From the NCBI RefSeq assembly GCF_040544555.1, contig NZ_JBEPKD010000022.1, positions 1 through 64,000 on the forward strand: 64,000 bases of DNA, in the 5' to 3' direction. A model generated the notes under the pieces. That model saw nothing but the letters and a program-made list of their open reading frames with translations. It was not told where the DNA came from and searched no databases. Origin of the DNA: Halalkalibacter oceani (GTDB taxonomy: Bacteria; Bacillota; Bacilli; Bacillales; Bacillaceae_D). Position numbers and translations under genes: made by a program. Shown piece after piece: positions 34,490-43,906 of this stretch (its first letter is position 1; every line of letters begins with the position of its first letter).

Positions 34490-36535
34490 ATGCAGCGAGC
34501 AATGATTGTTGGCGCAGGACGAGGAGGGGTGGCCCTCTTTCAAATGCTGATGAAGATGGAGCATATTCATGTCGCGGCGGTTGTCGACCGTGATCCAGAA
34601 GCGCCCGGGCTGGCGCTGGCCCGGCAGCATCAGCTTGTGACCGCGGCGACGTGGCACAACCTGATTGGAGAACAGTTTGATTTTGTTTTCGAAGTGACGG
34701 GTGATCCGGATGTTGCTGCATCCTTACAGGCTGATTTTGCTGAGCGGACACTTGTCGTTCCGTCAGAACTGTCGCGTTTGTTTTTTTCGCTATTGAGGGA
34801 AAAGGATACATTGATCCAGCAATTGAATCAGCAAACCTCTCTGCAGGAAACGATCTTAAATGCGACTCATGACGGGATGATTGCGATTGACCGCAATGAA
34901 CGGATACTGATCTGTAATCAAGCCGCGGCAAAAATCGTCGGTGTCGACGCGGAGCAAGCAATCGGCCGGCCGATCACTGCCGTCCTTCCGTCAAGCGGAT
35001 TGCCACGGGTCGTACAGACGATGGAGGTTGAATATAACCGCCGCCAGCAGCTTAGCAATGGGACGGTGATTGTGACGACTCGGGTGCCTTTATTTGAAGG
35101 GCGTCACTGTATCGGAGCCCTTGGCGTATTCAAGGATGTCACCGATCTCGTGGCGATGACGGATCAAGTAAGCAATTTGAAAGAAATCCAGACGATGCTT
35201 GAAGCAATTATTCAATCTTCGGATGATGCGATCTCGGTCGTTGATGAAAATGGGAACGGCTTAATGATTAATCCGGCTTATACGCGCTTAACAGGTCTTT
35301 TGCCGGAGGAAGTGATTGGTCATCCGGCGACAGCGGATATTTCCGAAGGGGAGAGCATGCATTTTCAAGTGCTGAAAACAGGCCAGCCGGTACGGGGAGT
35401 CCCTTTGAAGGTTGGTCCGAAAAAAAGAGATGTGATCGTTAACGTAGCGCCGATCATCGTTGACCAAAAGACGCGTGGAAGCGTCGGTGTCATTCACGAT
35501 GTCTCGGAGCTGAATTCCCTCCATGCCCAGCTGGAAAAAGCGAAACGGCGAATTCGGACACTCGAAGCGAAATATTCCTTTGCTGATATTGTCGGCACGT
35601 CAGCTGAAATGCAGCTCGCCATTGATCAGGCGAAGCTGGCAGCGGCGACCCCTGTGACGATTTTGCTGCGCGGGGAATCCGGCACTGGCAAGGAGCTTTT
35701 TGCCCATGCGATACATAATCAAAGCGAGCGAAGAAGGCATTCTTTTGTCAGGGTCAACTGTGCGGCCTTATCGGAACAGCTGCTTGAAAGCGAGTTGTTT
35801 GGCTATGAAGAAGGAGCGTTTTCGGGGGCGAAACGCGGTGGCAAGCGGGGATTGTTTGAAGAAGCAGATCAAGGCAGCATCTTTCTTGATGAACTCGGTG
35901 AGCTGTCAGCGGCGATGCAGGCCAAACTGCTCCGCGTCCTGCAGGAACAGGAAATTGTGCGCGTAGGGGGGACGAAGCCGATTGCGATTGATGTCCGGGT
36001 GATTGCCGCGACAAATATGAATGTAGAAAAAGCGGTTGCCGAGCAGCGTTTTCGTGAAGACTTGTACTATCGCATTAATAAAATGCCAATCCATATTCCG
36101 CCTTTGCGGGAGCGGATCGAGGATCTGGAGCAGCTTGTCGCCCATTTGCTGGCGAAGCTCAATCACGATTACGGCCGTTTTGTCCAATCTGTCTCGGATG
36201 AAGCACTTGCTGAATGGAAGGCTTATCATTGGCCGGGAAATGTCCGGGAGCTTGAGAATGTGCTAGGCAGAACGATGATTTATATGGAACCATCACGGCA
36301 AATCATTGAACGGGAGGATCTTCCGCCATTGTATGAGCAGCCGGTGGAAGCGGCCAGACGATTGAAAAGCAAAGCGGATGGCAGCACGCTGGAAGAGAAA
36401 ATGGCGCAGCATGAAAAGCAAATTATTCTGCACTCCTTAAGGCAGTGTGATGGCAACCGGACGAGGACGGCGAAGGAGCTTGGCATTTCCTTACGAAACT
36501 TATATTACAAGCTTCACAAATATGACCTTGCATAA
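34490..36535 (+). CDS. bkdR: Sigma-54-dependent regulator BkdR
   Basis: 681 residues. N-terminal Rossmann-like part (VGAGRGGVALFQ, 1-105), two PAS domains (about 115-215 and 235-345), the sigma-54 AAA+ domain with Walker A GESGTGKELFAHAIH, GAFSGAKRGGKRGLFEEADQG and Walker B SIFLDELGEL, and a C-terminal Fis-type helix-turn-helix (NRTRTAKELGISLRNLYYK). Activates the bkd operon in response to branched-chain amino acids. ATG 34490 follows AGGAGGGGA. The GAFTGA loop, which contacts sigma-54, reads GAFSGA. Confidence 0.93.
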   Translation: MQRAMIVGAGRGGVALFQMLMKMEHIHVAAVVDRDPEAPGLALARQHQLVTAATWHNLIGEQFDFVFEVTGDPDVAASLQADFAERTLVVPSELSRLFFSLLREKDTLIQQLNQQTSLQETILNATHDGMIAIDRNERILICNQAAAKIVGVDAEQAIGRPITAVLPSSGLPRVVQTMEVEYNRRQQLSNGTVIVTTRVPLFEGRHCIGALGVFKDVTDLVAMTDQVSNLKEIQTMLEAIIQSSDDAISVVDENGNGLMINPAYTRLTGLLPEEVIGHPATADISEGESMHFQVLKTGQPVRGVPLKVGPKKRDVIVNVAPIIVDQKTRGSVGVIHDVSELNSLHAQLEKAKRRIRTLEAKYSFADIVGTSAEMQLAIDQAKLAAATPVTILLRGESGTGKELFAHAIHNQSERRRHSFVRVNCAALSEQLLESELFGYEEGAFSGAKRGGKRGLFEEADQGSIFLDELGELSAAMQAKLLRVLQEQEIVRVGGTKPIAIDVRVIAATNMNVEKAVAEQRFREDLYYRINKMPIHIPPLRERIEDLEQLVAHLLAKLNHDYGRFVQSVSDEALAEWKAYHWPGNVRELENVLGRTMIYMEPSRQIIEREDLPPLYEQPVEAARRLKSKADGSTLEEKMAQHEKQIILHSLRQCDGNRTRTAKELGISLRNLYYKLHKYDLA

Positions 36536-36540
36536 ATGTG

Positions 36541-36579
36541 CATGCAATTTGTTGCGTGATGTGCAAGTTTTTGCATGGT
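36541..36579. promoter_or_regulatory. Likely BkdR upstream activating sequences
   Basis: The bkdR-bcd spacer begins with related palindromic words: TGCATGCA, TTGCGTGATGTGCAA and TGCAAGTTTTTGCA. They lie about 65-100 bases upstream of the -24 element, where enhancer-binding proteins bind. Confidence 0.5.
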
Positions 36580-36640
36580 GAGAATGTGAGATTGGAACGA
36601 GATATGTGAAGAAATGGCAATTTCCGAAGCGGATAGTAGG

Positions 36641-36656
36641 TTGGCATAGAACTTGC
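36641..36656 (+). promoter_or_regulatory. Sigma-54 (-24/-12) promoter of the bkd operon
   Basis: TTGGCATAGAACTTGC matches the sigma-54 consensus, with GG and GC exactly ten bases apart. It is 42 bases before bcd. Confidence 0.85.
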
Positions 36657-36698
36657 GTGATGAAAAGCAACAATGGTTCACTTTAAGGAGGAAAAAGC

Positions 36699-37796
36699 AT
36701 GAAGCTATTCTCTTATATGGAAAAATATGATTATGAGCAAGTTGTCATTTGTCAGGACCAATTATCCGGATTGAAAGCAATCATTGCCATACATGATACG
36801 ACGCTCGGCCCGGCGCTCGGAGGTACGCGGATGTGGAACTATCAGAGCGAGGAGGAAGCCTTGGAAGATGCGCTGCGTCTGGCAAAGGGAATGACCTATA
36901 AAAATGCCGCCGCGGGCTTGAATCTCGGCGGCGGCAAGACGGTGATCATCGGTGATCCGCGTACTGATAAGAACGAAGAGATGTTTCGCGCTTTTGGCCG
37001 TTATATCCAGGGGCTAAATGGACGCTACATTACGGCGGAGGATGTCGGTACGACCGTCGAGGATATGGATACGATTCATGAGGAAACGGACTATGTAACT
37101 GGCATCTCACCAGCATTCGGTGCTTCCGGGAATCCATCACCTGTGACAGCGTACGGCGTCTATGTCGGGATGAAGGCCGCGGCAAAGGAGGCGTTTGGCT
37201 CTGATCAGCTGAGCGGCAAAACTGTCGCGGTGCAAGGCGTTGGAAATGTCGCCTATCATTTATGCAAGCATCTTCATGAAGAGGGGGCACAGTTGATTGT
37301 GACCGATATTAATCGGGAAGCAGTGAAGCGGGCGGTCAACGAGTTTGGTGCAAAGGCAGTGGACATTGATGACATTTATCAAGTCGATTGTGACATTTTT
37401 GCCCCCTGCGCCTTAGGAGCCGTAATCAATGACCAAACGATTCCGCAACTGAAAGCAAAAGTCATTGCCGGTGCCGCCAATAATCAGCTTAAAGAAGACC
37501 GGCACGGTAATGTGGTCCATGAGATGGGGATTTTATATGTGCCCGACTATGTGATTAATGCCGGCGGGGTGATTAATGTCGCGGATGAATTGAACGGCTA
37601 TAACCGTGAACGTGCGATGAAAAAAGTTGAAGGTATTTACCAAAATGTTGCGAAAGTATTTGAGATCTCTAACCGCGATGCGATTCCGACGTATCAGGCG
37701 GCTGATCGCATGGCTGAAGAGCGGATTGCTCGGCTGAGACGGTCGCGCAGACAATTTTTGCAGCAGGAACACCATATTTTATCAAGACGTGATTAG
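36699..37796 (+). CDS. bcd: Leucine/valine dehydrogenase
   Basis: 365 residues. Oxidatively deaminates branched-chain amino acids to 2-keto acids with NAD. The catalytic lysine region GLNLGGGKTVIIGDP (near residue 75) and the NAD-binding motif VAVQGVGNVAYHLCKHL are intact. ATG 36699 follows AAGGAGGAAA. First gene after the sigma-54 promoter. In B. subtilis ptb precedes it and buk follows; both are missing here. Confidence 0.94.
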   Translation: MKLFSYMEKYDYEQVVICQDQLSGLKAIIAIHDTTLGPALGGTRMWNYQSEEEALEDALRLAKGMTYKNAAAGLNLGGGKTVIIGDPRTDKNEEMFRAFGRYIQGLNGRYITAEDVGTTVEDMDTIHEETDYVTGISPAFGASGNPSPVTAYGVYVGMKAAAKEAFGSDQLSGKTVAVQGVGNVAYHLCKHLHEEGAQLIVTDINREAVKRAVNEFGAKAVDIDDIYQVDCDIFAPCALGAVINDQTIPQLKAKVIAGAANNQLKEDRHGNVVHEMGILYVPDYVINAGGVINVADELNGYNRERAMKKVEGIYQNVAKVFEISNRDAIPTYQAADRMAEERIARLRRSRRQFLQQEHHILSRRD

Positions 37797-37814
37797 GAGC
37801 AGGAGGGGAAGCAA

Positions 37815-39236
37815 GTGGCTGAAGAATATGATCTTGTCGTGTTAGGAGCAGGAACGGGAGGCTATGTGGCGGCCATCAGGGCGGCGCAGCACGGTTTGAA
37901 AGTCGCTGTTGTCGAAAAAGAAAAACTGGGCGGCACATGTCTCCATAAAGGCTGTATTCCAAGCAAAGCGCTGCTAAGAAGCGCAGAAGTGCTCACAACT
38001 GCCAAACGGGCCGGCGAATTTGGCGTGGAAACGGGCGAAGTGACGTTTAATTTTGCGAATGTCCAGAAGCGCAAACAGCAGATTGTCGATCAGCTGTACC
38101 GCGGTGTCCAGCACTTGATGAAAAAAGGAAAAATTGCCGTTTACGAAGGGAAAGGTCGGATTTTAGGTCCTTCGATTTTCTCGCCAACCCCGGGGACGAT
38201 TTCAGTTGAACGGACGGACGGGCAGGAAAATACGATGCTTATCCCGAAAAACGTGATCATCGCAACAGGCTCCGCGCCAAAAACCTTACCAGGACTGGAG
38301 CCGGACGGGACGTATGTTCTCACTTCAGATGAGGCGCTCGCGTTGACGGAGCTGCCTTCTTCGATCATCATTGTCGGGGGAGGAGTGATTGGAATGGAGT
38401 GGGCCTCCCTCTTGCATGACTTCGGAGTAGAAGTGACCGTCGTCGAATATGCCAAGCAAATATTGCCAACCGAGGATGCTGATATTGCCAACGAAGCGGC
38501 GAGATTGATGCAAAAAAAGGGGATTAAGCTTTACACCAACGCGAAAATCATGCCGGAAACCTTGAAAAAGGGCGCGGGCGTTCAAATAAAGGCCGATCAT
38601 CAAGGAGAGGAAATCAGGCTGACCGCCGACCAGTTGCTTGTCTCAGTCGGACGGGCGGCAAATGTGAATGATCTCGGGCTGGAAAACACCGAAATCGCCG
38701 TTGAAAATGGGGGAATTGCCGTCAATGAATGGTATCAAACGAAAGAGTCGCATATTTATGCGATCGGTGATGTCATCGGCGGACTGCAGCTGGCCCATGT
38801 CGCTTCACATGAAGGAATCATCGCTGTCGATCATCTAGCGGGAAAACAGCCGGAGGCACTGAACTATCAGACCGTTGCTAAATGTATCTACAGCCAGCCT
38901 GAAATGGCGAGTGTCGGCTTGACAGAAGCCGAAGCGGTGCGGCAAGGCCACACGATCAAAACAGTGACGTTTCCGTTTAAGGCAATTGGAAAAGCGCTCG
39001 TCTACGGCGAAACAGACGGCTTCGCCAAAATGATCGTTGATGCGTCCAATGACGACGTCCTTGGGATTCATATGATCGGGCCGCATGTGACCGATATGAT
39101 TTCGGAGGCGGCATTGGCGAAGGTGGTCGATGCGTCCCACCTTGAAATCGCCGATATGATTCACCCTCACCCAACGCTTTCTGAAATAGTCGGCGAGGCG
39201 GCGCTCGCCGTCGAAGGAAAGGCCATTCATTTATAA
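37815..39236 (+). CDS. lpdV: Dihydrolipoamide dehydrogenase, E3 of branched-chain keto-acid dehydrogenase
   Basis: 473 residues. FAD motif VVLGAGTGGYVAAIRA at the N-terminus, redox-active disulfide GGTCLHKGCIPSKALL, NAD motif IIVGGGVIGMEWAS (about 182) and the C-terminal dimer interface with the catalytic HPHPTLSE. Reoxidises dihydrolipoyl groups of BkdB. GTG start at 37815 after AGGAGGGGAAG; 18 bases after bcd. Confidence 0.94.
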   Translation: MAEEYDLVVLGAGTGGYVAAIRAAQHGLKVAVVEKEKLGGTCLHKGCIPSKALLRSAEVLTTAKRAGEFGVETGEVTFNFANVQKRKQQIVDQLYRGVQHLMKKGKIAVYEGKGRILGPSIFSPTPGTISVERTDGQENTMLIPKNVIIATGSAPKTLPGLEPDGTYVLTSDEALALTELPSSIIIVGGGVIGMEWASLLHDFGVEVTVVEYAKQILPTEDADIANEAARLMQKKGIKLYTNAKIMPETLKKGAGVQIKADHQGEEIRLTADQLLVSVGRAANVNDLGLENTEIAVENGGIAVNEWYQTKESHIYAIGDVIGGLQLAHVASHEGIIAVDHLAGKQPEALNYQTVAKCIYSQPEMASVGLTEAEAVRQGHTIKTVTFPFKAIGKALVYGETDGFAKMIVDASNDDVLGIHMIGPHVTDMISEAALAKVVDASHLEIADMIHPHPTLSEIVGEAALAVEGKAIHL

Positions 39237-39263
39237 AGGAGCAAGCAAAAGGAGGACACAACT

Positions 39264-40256
39264 ATGACTGATAATCGCCATAATGCTTTAGGACTTAGCG
39301 ATGAAAAGGTACTGGAAATGTTTGAGACAATGCTGCTGGCGCGCCGCATCGATGAGCGGATGTGGCTCTTAAACCGCGCTGGTAAGATTCCCTTCGTCAT
39401 CTCATGTCAAGGGCAGGAAGCGGCCCAAGTCGGGGCTGCCTTTGCGCTTGATCGCGAGAAGGACTATATTTTGCCATATTACCGCGACATGGGTGTTGTG
39501 TTGACATTTGGCATGACGGCCCGTGATTTAATGTTGTCAGGCTTTGCCAAAGCAGAAGACCCGAATTCGGGTGGGCGGCAAATGCCAGGCCATTTTGGCC
39601 AAAGAAAAAATCGGATCGTCACAGGCTCTTCCCCGGTGACGACGCAAGTCCCTCATGCTGTAGGCATCGCGCTTGCCGGAAAAATGAAGGGCGAGGATTT
39701 TATCACCTTCACCACCTTTGGCGAAGGATCTTCCAATCAGGGAGATTTCCATGAAGGGGCTAATTTTGCCGGTGTTCACAAACTGCCGGTCATCTTTATG
39801 TGCGAAAATAATAAATACGCGATTTCCGTCCCGATTGAAAAGCAGCTCGCCTGCAAGCAGGTGTCGGACCGTGCAATTGGCTATGGAATGCCCGGCTTTA
39901 CAGTCGACGGGAATGACCCATTAGCAGTCTATGAAGCTGTCAAAGCGGCAGCTGACCGGGCAAGAAACGGCGAGGGGCCGACGTTGATCGAGACCGTTTC
40001 GTACCGCTTGACGCCTCATTCCAGCGATGATGATGACCGTGCCTACCGCGACCAGGATGAAGTTGAAGAAGCGAAGAAGCTTGATTCGATTTTTACCTTT
40101 GAGACATATTTGCGCGAGGTTGGCCTGCTGACAGATGAGCTGAAGAACGAGATGGAGGCGCGGATGGCGAAGGTGATCGACGAGGCAACGGAGTACGCCG
40201 AGCAGGCGCCGTATGCTGATCCGGAAGATGCGCTGCGCTACGTCTATGCAGATTAG
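39264..40256 (+). CDS. bkdAA: Branched-chain keto-acid dehydrogenase E1 alpha
   Basis: 330 residues. Thiamine-diphosphate-dependent decarboxylase subunit; ThDP motif GEGSSNQGDFHEGANFAGV..NN around residue 153 and the conserved loop YRLTPHSSDDDDRAYR. With BkdAB it decarboxylates the keto acids made by Bcd, giving acyl-CoA primers for branched fatty acids. ATG 39264 follows AAGGAGGA. Confidence 0.94.
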   Translation: MTDNRHNALGLSDEKVLEMFETMLLARRIDERMWLLNRAGKIPFVISCQGQEAAQVGAAFALDREKDYILPYYRDMGVVLTFGMTARDLMLSGFAKAEDPNSGGRQMPGHFGQRKNRIVTGSSPVTTQVPHAVGIALAGKMKGEDFITFTTFGEGSSNQGDFHEGANFAGVHKLPVIFMCENNKYAISVPIEKQLACKQVSDRAIGYGMPGFTVDGNDPLAVYEAVKAAADRARNGEGPTLIETVSYRLTPHSSDDDDRAYRDQDEVEEAKKLDSIFTFETYLREVGLLTDELKNEMEARMAKVIDEATEYAEQAPYADPEDALRYVYAD

Positions 40257-40274
40257 GAAGGGGGAAATGAGGCA

Positions 40275-41258
40275 ATGCCAGTAATTTCATATATCGAAGC
40301 AGTGACGCAAGCTCTCCGCGAGGAGATGGAACGCGATCAGGATGTATTCATTTTAGGGGAGGATGTCGGAGCACGCGGCGGTGTTTTCCGGGCGACGAAT
40401 GGCTTGTACGAGCAGTTTGGCGAAGAGCGGGTAATCGATACGCCGCTAGCTGAATCGGCGATTGCCGGCGTCGGGGTCGGCGCGGCGATGTACGGTATGC
40501 GCCCTGTGGCCGAAATGCAATTTGCCGATTTTATTATGCCGGCTGTCAACCAAATTATCTCTGAAGCGGCTAAAGTCCGTTATCGTTCCAATAATGATTG
40601 GCAATGTCCGATCACGATCCGCGCTCCATATGGGGGCGGCGTGCATGGCGCCCTGTATCATTCGCAATCAGTCGAAGCGATTTTTGCCAATGTACCGGGC
40701 TTGAAAATTGTCATGCCGTCAACTCCTTATGATGTGAAAGGACTACTGAAAGCGGCTATTCGTTCCGATGACCCCGTTTTGTTTTTTGAGCATAAGCGGG
40801 CCTACCGTTTGATTAAAGGCGAAGTTCCGGCAGAAGAATACACACTGCCAATTGGAAAAGCTGATGTAAAGCGGGAAGGCGACGATATTACCGTCATCAC
40901 ATACGGCCTGGCGGTACATTTTGCCCTGCAGGCGGCGGAGCGGCTTGAAAAGGACGGTATTCAGGCGCATATTCTCGATTTACGTACGGTCTATCCGCTT
41001 GATCAGGAGGCGGTGATCGAAGCGGCACGCAAGACCGGGAAAGTGCTGCTCGTCACAGAGGCCAATAAGGAAGGCAGCATTATGAGTGAAGTGGCCGCGG
41101 TTATCGCCGAGCATTGTTTGTTCGATCTTGATGCGCCGATTCAGCGGTTAGCTGGTCCGGATATTCCGGCGATGCCGTATGCGCCGACAATGGAGAAATT
41201 TTTTATGATCAATCCGGATAAAGTAGAAAAAGCAATGCGTGAACTGGCTGAATTTTAG
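40275..41258 (+). CDS. bkdAB: Branched-chain keto-acid dehydrogenase E1 beta
   Basis: 327 residues with the transketolase-type pyrimidine-binding domain (GEDVGARGGVFRAT, DTPLAESAIAGVGVGAAMYGMRPV) and the C-terminal transketolase domain. Forms the E1 heterotetramer with BkdAA. ATG 40275 follows AAGGGGGAAATG, 18 bases after bkdAA. Confidence 0.94.
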   Translation: MPVISYIEAVTQALREEMERDQDVFILGEDVGARGGVFRATNGLYEQFGEERVIDTPLAESAIAGVGVGAAMYGMRPVAEMQFADFIMPAVNQIISEAAKVRYRSNNDWQCPITIRAPYGGGVHGALYHSQSVEAIFANVPGLKIVMPSTPYDVKGLLKAAIRSDDPVLFFEHKRAYRLIKGEVPAEEYTLPIGKADVKREGDDITVITYGLAVHFALQAAERLEKDGIQAHILDLRTVYPLDQEAVIEAARKTGKVLLVTEANKEGSIMSEVAAVIAEHCLFDLDAPIQRLAGPDIPAMPYAPTMEKFFMINPDKVEKAMRELAEF

Positions 41259-41274
41259 AAATGAGGTGAGATAC

Positions 41275-42534
41275 GTGGCAACTGAAATGAAAATGCCTCA
41301 GCTTGGGGAAAGTGTAACGGAAGGAACGATCAGCAAATGGCTCGTTAGTCCGGGAGACCATGTGAACAAGTATGATCCCATTGCTGAAGTCATGACAGAT
41401 AAAGTCAATGCCGAGGTACCTTCCTCCTACACAGGGATTATTAAAGAATTGCTTGTCCAGGAGGACGAGACGGTAGAGGTTGGCGTCGTCATCTGCACAA
41501 TTGACGTCGAAGGCACAGAGCCAAAGGGCGAACAGCAAGACGCTGCCGTGCCGCAGCCCGAGCCGACAAAGCCGGAAAGCGATTCGGCGGCACCGTCACA
41601 GAAGCATCGCTATTCACCTGCCGTGTTAAAAATGTCGCAGGAGCACGGGATTGATCTGACACAAGTAACCGGCTCTGGAAAAAGCGGGCGGATTACCCGC
41701 AAGGATATCCAAAAGCTGATTGCTGAAGGAACGGTCCCGGTGGCTAAAGCGGAAGCACCAGCTCGGTCAGAAACGGGAACTGAGCCGAAGTCGCGCACAG
41801 CTGAGCCGATCCAAAGCACCGAGGGTGATCTGGAGATCCCAATTTCCGGCGCGCGCAAAGCGATCGCCGCCAACATGGTGAAAAGCAAGCGGGAAACCCC
41901 GCATGCCTGGATGACGGTCGAAGTCGACGTGACAAATCTTGTCCGTTATCGCGATCAACAAAAAGCGGCATTCAAAGAAAAAGAAGGGCACAGCCTGACC
42001 TTTCTCCCGTTTTTTATTAAAGCGGCAGTGGAAGCTCTGAAAGAGTACCCACAGCTGAATGCAATGTGGGCAGAAGATAAAATCATTCAGAAAAAGGATA
42101 TTCATATTTCTCTGGCCGTAGCGACAGAAGATGCGTTATTTGTACCGGTAATCAAGCACGCTGACGAGAAGTCAATCAAAGGTCTGGCGCGTGAGGTGAA
42201 CGAGCTGGCGATGAAGGTCCGTTCCGGTAAGCTGGCGCAGACCGATATGCAGGGCGGCACGTTTACGATTAATAACACCGGCTCATTTGGTTCGATTTTG
42301 TCAACGCCGATTATTAACCATCCACAGGCGGCGATTTTGTCCGTTGAATCAATCGTTAAACGTCCCGTCGTAATTGAGTCGGAGAGCGGAGATATGATTG
42401 CGATCAGAAGCATGGTCAATCTCTGCCTTTCGCTCGATCACCGCGTCCTTGACGGCTTAGTGTGCGGCAGATTTCTGGCAAGTGTGAAGCAACGGCTCGA
42501 GCAGATGAATGCCGAGACGATTTCGCTTTATTAA
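41275..42534 (+). CDS. bkdB: Branched-chain keto-acid dehydrogenase E2 (lipoyl acyltransferase)
   Basis: 419 residues: an N-terminal lipoyl domain with the lipoyl lysine in VMTDKVNAEVPS (Lys43), an E1/E3-binding domain (about 109-146; RYSPAVLKMSQEHGIDLTQV), a flexible linker and the C-terminal acyltransferase domain with catalytic SLDHRVLDGL. GTG start at 41275 after GAGGTGAG. Last gene of the bkd operon; no terminator is evident behind it. Confidence 0.94.
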   Translation: MATEMKMPQLGESVTEGTISKWLVSPGDHVNKYDPIAEVMTDKVNAEVPSSYTGIIKELLVQEDETVEVGVVICTIDVEGTEPKGEQQDAAVPQPEPTKPESDSAAPSQKHRYSPAVLKMSQEHGIDLTQVTGSGKSGRITRKDIQKLIAEGTVPVAKAEAPARSETGTEPKSRTAEPIQSTEGDLEIPISGARKAIAANMVKSKRETPHAWMTVEVDVTNLVRYRDQQKAAFKEKEGHSLTFLPFFIKAAVEALKEYPQLNAMWAEDKIIQKKDIHISLAVATEDALFVPVIKHADEKSIKGLAREVNELAMKVRSGKLAQTDMQGGTFTINNTGSFGSILSTPIINHPQAAILSVESIVKRPVVIESESGDMIAIRSMVNLCLSLDHRVLDGLVCGRFLASVKQRLEQMNAETISLY

Positions 42535-42625
42535 TAGGAGCGGTGCGAGAGAGAGGCTGTAACGGATGCATGTTTTTAACAATGATGGTTATTCTACTAC
42601 TAAAACGTGGAAGGAATGATCATCT

Positions 42626-43084
42626 GTGAAACATTTTTGGAGGCTGTTTCTCGTGCTGCAAATAGTCGGTATCACCGCAGCGCTGACCGCTGTCAGCTTG
42701 TCTGATTTTGTTCAGGCGGAGCAAGCGGAGAGCGAAGAGGAAAGACCATGGCCATGCGCGGAAGGAATCAATGATCACATCGATTATTATTACGAGCTGC
42801 TTGCTGAAAAAAATCAGCCGCATGAGGTGGAGCGCTGGCAGAATATCAAAAAAGAGCGCGATCTTTTGCTGAAAGCGATCAATGAAGCGCAAAAGCGGGA
42901 GCTGCTCGCCGAATCAAAGCAGGAAAAAGAATGGGCGGCTCAACATGAGAAGCTGCAGAAGTCGTTTCTTGAAGCGGTGAAGAAACGGGATGAGGAACAA
43001 ATCAGTCAATTGCTGACCGAACTTTTTGCGCAATATGAGCTGAGAAACAAGCTGCTAAAGGAAAAAGTCGTCGAAAGCGAATAG
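42626..43084 (+). CDS. Unknown secreted coiled-coil protein
   Basis: 152 residues. A signal peptide (residues 1-31, with cleavage likely after VQA) precedes a short segment with a single cysteine (RPWPCAEGINDH) and then almost continuous charged helix (about 55-150), probably coiled coil. I do not recognise a family. GTG start at 42626 after AAGGAATGA. It lies alone between the bkd operon and the repeat-rich spacer and may be exported to the cell surface. Confidence 0.6.
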   Translation: MKHFWRLFLVLQIVGITAALTAVSLSDFVQAEQAESEEERPWPCAEGINDHIDYYYELLAEKNQPHEVERWQNIKKERDLLLKAINEAQKRELLAESKQEKEWAAQHEKLQKSFLEAVKKRDEEQISQLLTELFAQYELRNKLLKEKVVESE

Positions 43085-43144
43085 CCGCCTTGCCATTCTT
43101 CTATTGAAAAATGAAAACGTCAAAAACATCGTAACATTGAGCTT

Positions 43145-43476
43145 GAGACAAAACTAGCTTTGGACCTACTGGCAATGGCTTCACACGCCACAAGCCCGTT
43201 GTGAGAAACCCACTCACAACGAGGCCACTGAAAAACCTCTTTTTCCGTAACTCGAAGAAGAGTAATGGCTCCGCGCGTTGCGCGCCTTACTACGAAAAAC
43301 CCACTCGTAGCAAGGCTTTCAAAATCAGGCAACGGCTACGCTCATTACGAAAAAGCTGCTGAAAAAGTACGATTTTCACTTTTTCAGCAGCTTCCTCACA
43401 GCGGGCTTTAAAAAAAGATCGTGGTGGTTCCGCTCATTGCTTAGAGGCGGGGATAAAAGGTAAAAAAACAACCTTT
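43145..43476 (+). repeat. Outer intergenic repeat, copy B
   Basis: Near-identical, in inverted orientation, to 27072-27336. It begins GAGACAAAACTAGCTTTGG, contains the palindrome AAGCCCGTTGTGAG/CTCACAAC (interrupted), and ends in the arm with GCTCATTGCTTAGAGGCGG. The second half of the palindrome (CTCACAGCGGGCTT) is found after the inserted element. No gene is seen from 43085 to 43979. Confidence 0.8.
43221..43394 (+). mobile_element. Small non-autonomous element (MITE-like), copy B, 174 bp
   Basis: Starts GAGGCCACTGAAAA and ends TTTTCAGCAGCTTC (inverted, 11 of 14 match). It is flanked by CTCACAAC (43213-43220) and CTCACAGC (43395-43402), an 8-bp duplication with one change. The insertion point is the same as in copy A at 27142-27260, so A and B descend from one insertion later copied with the outer repeat. 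It has internal stem-loops such as CCGCGCGTTGCGCG and a terminator-like stem near the right end. Confidence 0.82.
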
Positions 43477-43584
43477 TATCCCGTCTCTTTTTTATCGTAG
43501 GAAGGGGGGCGACGAGCCGCTTGGATCATGTAAAATCGATATGTAAAACAGACCAACTTCACACTCTTGAATCCGTTACGTATG

Positions 43585-43626
43585 GAGGCCACTGAACCCC
43601 TTCTTTTTTCGTAACTCGAAGAAGAA
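43585..43626 (+). mobile_element. Truncated left end of the same element
   Basis: About 42 bases match the left end of the 43221 copy, from GAGGCCACTGAA through TTTTTTCGTAACTCGAAGAAG. The rest is absent, so this is a remnant in the spacer before the LacI gene. Confidence 0.65.
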
Positions 43627-43767
43627 GCTCACCAGCTTCCGTGGAAAGCGAAGTCTATTTCAGCTGCGGGGGTCTCCCCTTCATAAGCGTTAAAAGAAGG
43701 TACGAAAAGGTGCTTGACTGGGATAGAAGCTTTTTTTCCTTTTTTCCAGCCCTTTAAAAAAAAGAAC

Positions 43768-43796
43768 TTGACTATTACGTCATCTTATAATATTCT
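43768..43796 (+). promoter_or_regulatory. Candidate promoter of the catabolic cluster
   Basis: TTGACT (43768-43773), a 17-bp spacer and TATTCT (43791-43796). A TATAAT at 43786-43791 overlaps but is too close to this -35. The three operators that follow lie downstream of the start point. Confidence 0.45.
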
Positions 43797-43821
43797 GAAT
43801 TTACGAAAAAGAAGCCTATTT

Positions 43822-43837
43822 TTGCAAACGATTACAA
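43822..43837. promoter_or_regulatory. Operator-like palindrome 1 (LacI/cre type)
   Basis: TTGCAAACGATTACAA, one base from the perfect version at 43935. LacI-family proteins bind such sites with a central CG; the inner 14 bases also resemble the CcpA cre consensus TGWAANCGNTNWCA (one mismatch). Confidence 0.65.
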
Positions 43838-43906
43838 AGATGAAAAGAAGGAAAACACAATCGTTGAGAAAAAAAGGAGGCGAAGGAGGAAGGAACAACA
43901 GTTTAC

